Assembly: GCA_009784635.1 (NCBI GenBank)
Contig: WRBG01000055.1
Span: 1 to 10,776, forward strand
DNA: 10,776 nt
Reading direction: 5' to 3'
DNA from: Bacteroidales bacterium
Lineage (GTDB): Bacteria; Bacteroidota; Bacteroidia; Bacteroidales; UBA932
Each line of letters opens with the position of its first letter. Position 1 is the stretch's first letter. Below the pieces are notes generated by a model. It was not told the origin of the DNA, made no database searches, and saw nothing but the letters and a program-made list of their open reading frames with translations. The translations under genes were made by a program, and so were the position numbers. This document shows positions 1-6,335 of the stretch, piece after piece.

Positions 1-135
1 CTGGGCTTTGGGTCGGAGGCCATAGGGCTGATGATTGCCCTCTATATAGCCATGGACAGTTTTGGCACCGCCTGCAACGTCACCGGAGACGGCTCAATTG
101 CCATGATTATCGAACGCATTTCCAAGACGAAGTAG
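1..135 (+). CDS. C-terminal end of a DAACS/SDF-family sodium:amino acid (dicarboxylate) symporter, partial
   Basis: Only the last 44 codons are inside the window, ending in TAG at 133-135. They contain the conserved end of the sodium:dicarboxylate symporter (SDF) fold: a TM8-like stretch with the pattern D-S-F-G-T-A-C-N-V-T-G-D. In the archaeal homologue GltPh the matching segment carries Asp394 (substrate amino group), Arg397 (substrate side-chain carboxylate), Asn401 and Asp405 (sodium sites). By this alignment Asp394, Thr398, Asn401 and Asp405 are kept, but Arg397 is replaced by Gly. Families without this Arg, such as the Ser/Thr transporter SstT and the ASCTs, take neutral amino acids, so an acidic substrate is less likely; the actual substrate is unknown. 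The family acts in the inner membrane and couples uptake to a sodium or proton gradient. The family call is confident; the specificity is inference from a short tail. Confidence 0.85.
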   Translation: MGFGSEAIGLMIALYIAMDSFGTACNVTGDGSIAMIIERISKTK

Positions 136-146
136 ACCCCCGAATT

Positions 147-183
147 TATGCAAATGTATAAATAGCATTTTATGATTTGCATA
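147..183. repeat. AT-rich inverted repeat after the symporter gene
   Basis: The arms TATGCAAAT (147-155) and ATTTGCATA (175-183) are perfect 9-bp complements, and a second short stem ATAAA/TTTAT (158-162 with 169-173) fits inside. The whole could fold as one imperfect hairpin. It lies 11 bp after the symporter stop and 26 bp before the next start codon. No T-run follows on the plus strand, so it is a weak candidate for an intrinsic terminator. An operator or mRNA 5' leader element for the next gene is equally possible. Confidence 0.4.
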
Positions 184-209
184 GCGGTTGAAAACAAAAA
201 TATAATACA

Positions 210-593
210 ATGACATCTAATAATAACAGTAATAATGATAGTGTGAAGTTTAGAGTAACATTATCAATAGCAGCCACGTTCATACTTATTACAGCTTTAA
301 TGCTGTCTTGGTTTTATCGCCCTTATGTGCAAAGTAACAACATCCATGACTTCCATTTTGCTGATAACATCATGAATCTTTTTTTTATTCCTATGATAAC
401 CCTTTTCTACCGAGCATTCAGTAGCAAATACTCGTACAACAAAATGCTTATACTGATGGCATTTGGGTTCATTTTAGTTAGATTTTTATTTGATTGGCTA
501 TGGGGTGTTTTTCCTGACATTTATGAAATTGCCGCAATAGTTTTGAGTGTTTTGTTTACTTTTGGAATTGGTAAATTGTTTAAGATAAAATAA
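210..593 (+). CDS. Small four-helix membrane protein of unknown function
   Basis: This 127-residue protein is not one I recognise. After a polar, Asn/Ser-rich N-terminus (about residues 1-12) it shows four likely membrane segments at about 17-36, 53-68, 79-98 and 104-124, and ends with the basic tail KLFKIK. There is no signal-peptide cleavage site and no catalytic motif. The ATG at 210 follows a very A/T-rich leader, which suits Bacteroidota translation starts; no Shine-Dalgarno site is present. The gene is clearly more AT-rich than purL and the symporter tail and sits alone between a hairpin (147-183) and the palindromic array (657-749), convergent with purL. The composition suggests a lineage-specific or acquired gene. 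Its reality as a gene is supported by the long hydrophobic pattern and absence of any competing ORF. Confidence 0.7.
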   Translation: MTSNNNSNNDSVKFRVTLSIAATFILITALMLSWFYRPYVQSNNIHDFHFADNIMNLFFIPMITLFYRAFSSKYSYNKMLILMAFGFILVRFLFDWLWGVFPDIYEIAAIVLSVLFTFGIGKLFKIK

Positions 594-656
594 AGGTTCA
601 TGCGTACCGTGCTGTCCACGCACTCCATGTAGTAATATTTTGTGCAAAAGTAGGCG

Positions 657-749
657 TTATTCTAAAAATTACCAAATAACTTAGAATAAAAGTTCTCTTA
701 TTCTAAAAATATGGCATAAAATTAGAATAAGGACGTTCTTATTCTAATT
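657..749. repeat. Palindromic array with 41-bp period (TTATTCTAA / TTAGAATAA)
   Basis: Five copies of one 9-mer alternate in orientation: TTATTCTAA at 657-665, TTAGAATAA at 681-689, TTATTCTAA at 698-706, TTAGAATAA at 722-730 and TTATTCTAA at 739-747. Same-orientation copies are exactly 41 bp apart. The first two units (657-697, 698-738) share their first 13 bases and the second 9-mer, while the sequence between is diverged; the third unit is cut short at the purL end. The conserved motifs with free spacers suggest selection on hairpins or on protein binding rather than a recent simple duplication. No coding potential is seen from 594 to 747. Confidence 0.75.
720..749 (-). terminator. Putative purL terminator hairpin overlapping its stop codon
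   Basis: A perfect 12-bp inverted repeat, AATTAGAATAAG (720-731) and CTTATTCTAATT (738-749), with a 6-base loop lies across the last bases of purL; the stop codon TAA occupies 748-750. In the purL transcript the stem is followed after a few bases by TTATGCCATATTTTT, a moderate T-rich stretch. The stem is A/T-rich, so it is weaker than a classical intrinsic terminator. It is part of the 41-bp periodic array, so termination may be only one of its roles. Confidence 0.5.
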
Positions 750-3700
750 ACCCAAGCCATTTCCGTGCATTTATGAACAACTCAATCCATGGCGACACTT
801 CATCATCTTGGCGGGTGGCGGGATAATGCGCCCAGTTCCAAGGATAGATGCTGCGTTCGGGATGGGGCATCATGGCCAAGTGGCGGCCGTCTGCGCTGCA
901 AACGCCGGCAATGCCCTGTGGAGAGCCGTTGGGATTTCCGGGGTAATCCGTATAGCTGTATTGGAGGGCAATGCTGTAGTTTTCTATTGGTTCCGGAAAT
1001 GCGAACCGGCCTTCTCCGTGGGAAATCCACGCAGCTAAGCGGCTGCCGGTAAGCGATTGCAGCATGATGGCGCCGGATTCCGGTATGGTTATGTTTACAA
1101 AGCCGCTCTCGTAACGCCCCGATGTGTTGTGTTTCATTTTTGGGGAGCGGTGGCGCTCGGTAACGGTGATAAGTCCCAATTCGGCCATTAATTGGCAGCC
1201 GTTGCATACGCCTAAACTGAGGGTGTCGGGGCGGGCGTAGAAGCGCTCCAAGGCAATTTTGGCCTTTTGGTTGTAGAGGAAGGCGCCGGCCCAGCCTTTG
1301 GCGGAACCAAGGGTGTCTGCGTTGGAAAATCCGCCTGTGAATACAATTAGGCTGACTTCCTCAAGGGTTTCCCGTCCCGATATCAGGTCGGTCATGTGTA
1401 CGTCCTTTACCTCGAATCCGGCCAAATAGAGCATCCATGCCATCTCTCGGTCTCCGTTGGAGCCTTTTTCGCGGATGATGGCGGCCTTGGCTGTTGCGGT
1501 AACGACCCTCTGCGTGGAGCTAAGGCCGTAATCCGACAATTTTCCTCCAAAAGATTGGGGAAAGTCAAACAGAAGGGCTTGTTGTTTGTAGTTTTTAAAC
1601 CGGAGTTCGGGCATGGGGGCGATGGTTTGTCGCCGGTCCATCAAGAGGGAGGTGGAAAACCATATATCGCGGAGCTTGTCAATATCAAAGTGGTACTTAC
1701 GGTCATGCCACAGCAGGTCAAGGCTTCTTTGGCTTTGCGGTTGCCCGATGAGGCAGTAACCGATACCGGCCTCGTTGAACCGCTTGCATACGGATGCTTT
1801 GTGGCGGCCGGCTACCTGTATAATTAGGGCGGGATTTTCTGCAAACAGCGCTTTGACGGGGTCGCTTTGTTCGCGGAATCGGCTTAGGTCTATGGACAGT
1901 CCTCCTTCTTTGTTGGCAAAACAGAGTTCCAGCAGGGCGGTAATGGTTCCTCCGGCAGATACGTCATGCCCCGACATGATGATTCCTTCTTGAATACATT
2001 GCTGAATGGCATCAAAACAGAGCGCGAAGTAATCGGCCCGAACCACATCCGGACAGGCATCGCCTATTTTTTGCACCACTTGGGCAAAGGCGCTTCCTCC
2101 CAATTCCATGGGCGCGCTCGAAAGGTCTATGTAGAGCAGGACGCTGTCCGGGTCGGGCAAGAGCAGGGGATGCACCGGCCGGCGTACGTTTTTCATGGGC
2201 GCAACGGCGGATATAATGACGGTTCCGGGGGCAAGCACCTGTTCTCCGTTGGGATACTTTTGGGTCATGGAGAGCGAGTCTTTTCCGGTGGGAATGTTGA
2301 TTCCTAAATCAATACAAAAGGCGGAGGCGGCTTCTACCGCTTGGTAAAGGCGGGCGTCCTCTCCCGCATTGCGGCAGGGCCACATCCAGTTGGCGCTTAG
2401 AGATACCGCCGACAGTCCGCCTTCTAAGGGCGCCCAAACAATATTGGTCAGCGCTTCGGCAATGGCCATACGGGAGCCGGCGGCGGCATGGATGAGGGCG
2501 ACTGCGGGGGCGTGTCCCACGGCTGTGGCGATGCCTTCTCTTCCTTGATAGCTCAACGCCATGGCCCCAAAGTTGTTTAGCGGCAATTGAATCTCGCCCA
2601 CTGTTTGCTGGTTGGCTACCAAACCGCCCACACATCGGTCTACTTTATTGGTGAGCCAGTCTTTGCAGGCAACCGATTCTAATTGGAGTACCGATTCCAA
2701 ATAATGCTCTATATGCTCTGTGTTGTAGGATACGGGAGCAAAAGAGGGGGCAACCGTATGGTCGGTCATGGTTGTCGGGGGCGTATTGCCCAAAAAACCG
2801 GAAAGGGCTAAGTCAATCGGCTTTTCTCCTGTTTGGGGGTTTTCTATGGTAAAGCGATGGTTGTCTAAGACGGTTCCAATCACGTACATGGGGGCGCACT
2901 CCCTGTGGGCTATGGCTTGCAGGGCGGGAATGTCTTTTGGTTTGAGCACCAATCCCATTCGCTCTTGACTTTCGTTGCCTATCAATTCTTTGGCCGACAG
3001 GGTGGGGTCTCCTACGGGCAATTGGCTCATGTCTATGATGCCGCCGGTGTCCTCAAGCAGTTCCGACAGGCAATTGAGGTGGCCGCCGGCGCCGTGGTCG
3101 TGTATGGATACAATGGGGTTGTTGCTTTGTTCGGTCAAGGCGCGGATGGCGTTGAAAACCCGTTTTTGCATTTCGGGGTTGGAGCGCTGTATGGCGTTTA
3201 ACTCGATGCTGTTCCCGTATTGCCCTGTGGCTACAGACGATACGGCGCCTCCACCCATGCCAATCCGGTAGTTGTCGCCTCCCAGCAATACAACCTTGTC
3301 CCCTGCGGTCGGCGTTTCTTTTTGGGCGTCTTTTTTGCGGGCGTAGCCGATTCCTCCGGCCAGCATAATCACTTTGTCAAAGCCAAATTTGTGCGTATTT
3401 TCTATGTGTTCAAAGGTGAGCAAACTGCCGCAAATCAAGGGTTGTCCAAACTTGTTTCCAAAATCGCTGGCGCCGTTGGAGGCTTTGGTAAGTATTTCTT
3501 CGGGCGTTTGGTAGCGCCATTTTCGGGGCGGTATGGATTCCCAAGGTCGGTTTTTTGCTCCAAATCTTGGGTAGGCAGTCATGTATACGGCGGTGCCGGC
3601 CAAGGGTATGGAACCTTTTCCTCCCGCCATTCGGTCGCGGATTTCTCCGCCGCTGCCGGTGGCCGCTCCGTTAAAAGGCTCTACCGTGGTGGGAAAATTA

Positions 3701-4449
3701 TGCGTCTCGGCCTTTAACGACAGCACTACTTCTTCTGTTTGCGTGGTAAAAAAGTCGGGCTTGTGGCCGGAAACCGGTAAAAACAAAAGATTTTCTTTGG
3801 GGCCTTGCAAAAAGGCGCAGTTGTCTTTGTAGGCCGATACAATCAGGTTGGGGTGTTGTTTGGACGTGTTTTTAATCAATCCAAACAGCGTGGCAGGTTG
3901 TTCTTTGCCGTCAACGATAAACGTGCCGTTAAAGATTTTGTGGCGGCAATGCTCCGAATTTACCTGCGAAAAACCAAAGAGTTCGCTGTCGGTAAGTTTG
4001 CGTCCAATTTTGTTGCTTAACGCTTGGAGGTACTCCGTTTCGTCCGGACTCAGCGCCAAGCCTTCCTGTTGGTTGTAAGCCTCGATGTCATCGATGTACC
4101 TCACAGGCTCCGGACTTCGGTCAATGGTAAAAATAGACTGGTCCAATCCGTTGTACCGCTCTTGCAGCATGGGGTCAAAAGGCGCTTCTACAGCCTCGGC
4201 GGGGGTAAAAAGCTCTATGCGCACCATGTCCGGAATGTTCATATTGCGGGTAATCTCTACCGAAGTGGTACTCCATGGCGTAATCATCTCGCGGCGCGGC
4301 CCGATGAAAGGTCCCTCCAAAGAGGTTTGTCCTACAAAGCCGGCCCCTCCAAAGAGCCAGCAAAGGGCTTGGATGTTGTTGTTGTCAAGAATATTTGACG
4401 ACTGTGCCGCAATAATTTGGCGGGCATCGTTGCAAAAGAAGTGAATCAT
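748..4449 (-). CDS. purL: Phosphoribosylformylglycinamidine synthase, large single-chain type
   Basis: PurL (FGAM synthase) converts formylglycinamide ribotide, glutamine and ATP to formylglycinamidine ribotide in the cytosol, a step of de novo purine synthesis. The 1233-residue chain (about 1295 in enterobacteria) has all parts of the large form: an N-terminal PurS-like region, a linker, two AIRS-type ATPase halves and a C-terminal class I glutamine amidotransferase. Visible landmarks are SQVNSEHCRH near 161-170, KAETHNFPT near 246, HDHGAGGH near 450, NESQERM near 492, PTGKDSLSM in the second half, and the amidotransferase nucleophile in GVCNGC (Cys1082) with the His1196/Glu1198 pair in MMPHPERS. 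All catalytic residues are present, so it should be active. I chose ATG 4449 because the protein then begins MIHFF; an ATG at 4485 would add 12 unrelated residues and overlap the upstream stop. The gene follows the deacetylase-like gene by 19 bp, probably in one operon. Confidence 0.97.
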   Translation of the reverse strand: MIHFFCNDARQIIAAQSSNILDNNNIQALCWLFGGAGFVGQTSLEGPFIGPRREMITPWSTTSVEITRNMNIPDMVRIELFTPAEAVEAPFDPMLQERYNGLDQSIFTIDRSPEPVRYIDDIEAYNQQEGLALSPDETEYLQALSNKIGRKLTDSELFGFSQVNSEHCRHKIFNGTFIVDGKEQPATLFGLIKNTSKQHPNLIVSAYKDNCAFLQGPKENLLFLPVSGHKPDFFTTQTEEVVLSLKAETHNFPTTVEPFNGAATGSGGEIRDRMAGGKGSIPLAGTAVYMTAYPRFGAKNRPWESIPPRKWRYQTPEEILTKASNGASDFGNKFGQPLICGSLLTFEHIENTHKFGFDKVIMLAGGIGYARKKDAQKETPTAGDKVVLLGGDNYRIGMGGGAVSSVATGQYGNSIELNAIQRSNPEMQKRVFNAIRALTEQSNNPIVSIHDHGAGGHLNCLSELLEDTGGIIDMSQLPVGDPTLSAKELIGNESQERMGLVLKPKDIPALQAIAHRECAPMYVIGTVLDNHRFTIENPQTGEKPIDLALSGFLGNTPPTTMTDHTVAPSFAPVSYNTEHIEHYLESVLQLESVACKDWLTNKVDRCVGGLVANQQTVGEIQLPLNNFGAMALSYQGREGIATAVGHAPAVALIHAAAGSRMAIAEALTNIVWAPLEGGLSAVSLSANWMWPCRNAGEDARLYQAVEAASAFCIDLGINIPTGKDSLSMTQKYPNGEQVLAPGTVIISAVAPMKNVRRPVHPLLLPDPDSVLLYIDLSSAPMELGGSAFAQVVQKIGDACPDVVRADYFALCFDAIQQCIQEGIIMSGHDVSAGGTITALLELCFANKEGGLSIDLSRFREQSDPVKALFAENPALIIQVAGRHKASVCKRFNEAGIGYCLIGQPQSQRSLDLLWHDRKYHFDIDKLRDIWFSTSLLMDRRQTIAPMPELRFKNYKQQALLFDFPQSFGGKLSDYGLSSTQRVVTATAKAAIIREKGSNGDREMAWMLYLAGFEVKDVHMTDLISGRETLEEVSLIVFTGGFSNADTLGSAKGWAGAFLYNQKAKIALERFYARPDTLSLGVCNGCQLMAELGLITVTERHRSPKMKHNTSGRYESGFVNITIPESGAIMLQSLTGSRLAAWISHGEGRFAFPEPIENYSIALQYSYTDYPGNPNGSPQGIAGVCSADGRHLAMMPHPERSIYPWNWAHYPATRQDDEVSPWIELFINARKWLG

Positions 4450-4468
4450 AGTGTGACTGCCTTGTGCC

Positions 4469-5290
4469 TTATTGCTCCATCGCAATCACATCCTTGAATG
4501 TTTTAAATCCGTATCCTAAACTCTTTAATCTTTCGATAATGGCGCCAAGATGCTTGTAGGGGCGGTCTTCGTCTGTCCGGTCGGGATAGTCCATGGCGTG
4601 AATCAAGATGATGGCTCCGTTTAGGGTATGTTCTTTTTCAAATTCCCATATGTTGTTGATTAACTGCTCTGCCGAGTGGTATTCGGGGTGGTCGGGCCCC
4701 ATCCAGTCCATGGCCGTTACCAAGCCCTCGGTAGGATTGGCCAATTTGTAGCCCAGCGTGCGGTAGGCGTCCGCGCTGAACTGATTGTAGTATTCGTAGG
4801 GCGGAACAAACCATAAATACTGCTCTTTGGTCAGCCCGAATCTTTCCAATTCATACTCCATGTCGGCCGTGTCGCGGGCCAAAGAGTCAAAAGTAACCAA
4901 AGTTTGGTTGCGGTCTTCGTACGCGCAGAGCAAAAGATGGATGTCCGAATGGCTGGAGAGGTAGTGCCCCTGCTCAATGATGTCTCTCATGACTTGCTGA
5001 TACCTGTCTACGCGGAAGCAGATGCCGGTGGGGAAAAACGAACCTTTAATATCGTGCTTGGCCATGGTTTTGAGTACCTCTGCGGCGCCGTCGAAATTTT
5101 CAAAATAACCGTTGTCGTCCGGGCTAAAGTGGCCGGTAAAAATCAGATAAACAAACTTTTCATGTGGGTTAATTTTGTGGGCGACTCCATATTGGTCCGT
5201 TACCAATACGAGTTTGGATTTGGGTTGGTTGCAGCCGGTAATCATGGCTAATAAACTGGTTAAAAGTAAAGAAGAAATCAGGATTCTCAT
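4469..5290 (-). CDS. NodB-fold polysaccharide deacetylase-like lipoprotein with altered motif 1
   Basis: The 273-residue protein starts with a lipoprotein signal peptide (MRILISSLLLTSLLAMITGC, lipobox ITGC, Cys20), so it should be anchored in a membrane facing the periplasm or the surface. The rest resembles the NodB/CE4 fold. Motif 2 is intact as SHSDIH (His114 and His118, the metal ligands in CE4 enzymes); FVPPYEYYN (161-169) matches motif 3, and LIHAMD (His231) matches the motif 5 histidine. Motif 1, usually TFDDG with catalytic base and metal Asp, reads IFTGHF (50-55), so both Asp residues are missing. From memory, a Bacteroidota subfamily with FTGHEF at this place exists, so this is probably a subfamily trait rather than damage. 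Hydrolysis of an acetylated or other amide-bearing glycan is possible, but substrate and activity are unknown. It is the first gene of the leftward unit, before purL; no purine role is evident, so the link may be only co-transcription. Confidence 0.85.
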   Translation of the reverse strand: MRILISSLLLTSLLAMITGCNQPKSKLVLVTDQYGVAHKINPHEKFVYLIFTGHFSPDDNGYFENFDGAAEVLKTMAKHDIKGSFFPTGICFRVDRYQQVMRDIIEQGHYLSSHSDIHLLLCAYEDRNQTLVTFDSLARDTADMEYELERFGLTKEQYLWFVPPYEYYNQFSADAYRTLGYKLANPTEGLVTAMDWMGPDHPEYHSAEQLINNIWEFEKEHTLNGAIILIHAMDYPDRTDEDRPYKHLGAIIERLKSLGYGFKTFKDVIAMEQ

Positions 5291-5326
5291 GATGTAGTAT
5301 TTTAGGATTTATAGATTATCAACCTG

Positions 5327-5358
5327 CGAATATAGATAATAATGTCCTCTTCGCCAAA
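5327..5358 (-). promoter_or_regulatory. Bacteroidota-type promoter for the deacetylase-purL unit
   Basis: Read on the minus strand, TTTG (5355-5358) is followed after 20 bases by TATATTCG (5327-5334), which matches the Bacteroidota -7 consensus TAnnTTTG at all but one position. The expected start of transcription is near 5320, about 30 bases before the ATG at 5290. Both boxes and the spacing agree with the known primary sigma factor pattern of this phylum. Confidence 0.55.
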
Positions 5359-5363
5359 TTTCT

Positions 5364-5371
5364 TATTTTTG
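5364..5371 (+). promoter_or_regulatory. Candidate -7 box for the rightward unit
   Basis: TATTTTTG is a full match to TAnnTTTG and lies 31 bases before the ATG at 5403. No TTTG is found 19-21 bases upstream, only the partial match AATG at 5341-5344. It sits a few bases from the -33 box of the opposite promoter, so the two promoters would be back to back. Confidence 0.4.
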
Positions 5372-5402
5372 CCGACAAATGAAAACATGATTGTTTAAAC
5401 AT

Positions 5403-6335
5403 ATGCTGTCAAACGGAAAGCGCGTCTTGAACGTGATTAAAGAGGCCTTGCCGGGCGCTTGGAAGACATCCCTTTGGATGGTAAAGATTACCGCGACTGT
5501 ATCGTTAATCATTGTTTTTTTGCGCTATACCGGTGTTTTATACTGGTTTTCCAACCTGCTTGCCCCCGTGTTCCAATGGGTGGGCCTGCCCGGAGAAGCG
5601 GCGCTGGCTTATGTAACGGGTTACTTTGTAAATGTCTACTCGTCTATTGCCGTGATGGTCACCCTCTCTTTGGATTTTAGGGCGATTACTATTTTAAGCG
5701 TGATGGTGCTTTGTTCGCACAACATCATTGCCGAGACGGCGGTACAAAAGAAAACCGGCTCGTCTGCCATACGCATGGTCGTTATCCGCACCTTATCGGC
5801 ATTCCTCCTTGGCGCCGTCCTCAATCAGTTGATGCCCGGAGAAATAATGCGAACAACGGCTGCTTTTACAGCGGTTCGGGAGCCGATTAAAGGCTTGCTT
5901 AGCGAGTGGTTTTGGGCCACCTTACAGTTGGCGGTTAAAATGACTGTGCTGATTTTTTTCCTGTCCATTTTTCAGCGTCTGCTTTCCGAATTTGGCGTCA
6001 TTAGGCTGATTGCTAAGTTTCTTAGGCCGGTGATGCACTTCTTTGGCCTGCCCGCCAAAACGGCATTTTTATGGATTGTGGCCAATACGATGGGGCTGGG
6101 CTATGGGGCTGCCATCATGATTGAAGAGGCAGACAGGGGAAAAATCAGCAAAGAGGACGCCGATTTGCTAAACCACCACATAGCGATATCGCACAGCAAT
6201 TTAGAAGATGTCGTATTGCTGGCCGCCGTGGGTGCGATGATTTGGTGGCTGCTCCTGTCAAGGTGGACTATGTCTTTGCTGTTAGTATGGGAATTGCGTT
6301 TGGAAAGAATGTTAATCAGAAAGAAAAGTTCTTGA
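5403..6335 (+). CDS. Inner-membrane protein with two Gate (nucleoside-recognition) domains, SpmA/SpmB-like
   Basis: The 310-residue, strongly hydrophobic protein shows two repeats of the Gate domain found in nucleoside transporters, FeoB and the spore maturation proteins SpmA/SpmB. The first runs about 33-140, with GYFVNVYSS near 73-81 and CSHNIIAETA near 104-113. The second runs about 176-285, with GLGYGAAIMIEEA near 231-243 and ISHSNLED near 262-269. About 8-10 membrane segments are likely. Such stand-alone proteins are common in Bacteroidota and their substrate is not known; nucleoside transport should not be assumed. I chose ATG 5403; a TTG at 5391 would add four residues (MFKH), and no Shine-Dalgarno site favours either. 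The stop TGA (6333-6335) overlaps the likely TTG start of the next gene, which implies translational coupling with the DUF5686 protein. Confidence 0.8.
   Translation: MLSNGKRVLNVIKEALPGAWKTSLWMVKITATVSLIIVFLRYTGVLYWFSNLLAPVFQWVGLPGEAALAYVTGYFVNVYSSIAVMVTLSLDFRAITILSVMVLCSHNIIAETAVQKKTGSSAIRMVVIRTLSAFLLGAVLNQLMPGEIMRTTAAFTAVREPIKGLLSEWFWATLQLAVKMTVLIFFLSIFQRLLSEFGVIRLIAKFLRPVMHFFGLPAKTAFLWIVANTMGLGYGAAIMIEEADRGKISKEDADLLNHHIAISHSNLEDVVLLAAVGAMIWWLLLSRWTMSLLLVWELRLERMLIRKKSS

Noticed and set aside
657..749. Periodic repeats as a CRISPR array
   Set aside because: The repeated unit is a 9-mer in alternating orientation with only five copies and no unique spacers of equal length flanked by long identical repeats.
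3220..3717. Long plus-strand open frame of 165 codons, and many similar ones between 789 and 4444
   Set aside because: They lie opposite purL, whose protein is fully recognisable along its whole length; the frames are antisense shadows without any family pattern.
4450..4485. Upstream ATG of purL at 4485
   Set aside because: It adds 12 residues unlike any PurL N-terminus and overlaps the end of the upstream gene; ATG 4449 gives the expected beginning.
5391..5402. TTG start four codons before the chosen ATG of the Gate-domain protein
   Set aside because: It adds only MFKH, has no better leader sequence, and the ATG leaves a normal distance to the -7 box; it cannot be strictly excluded.
6242..6331. 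Start of the DUF5686 frame at 6242 or at ATG 6287
   Set aside because: These starts lie inside the preceding gene and bury the signal peptide behind up to 30 extra residues; the TTG at 6332 gives a clean one.
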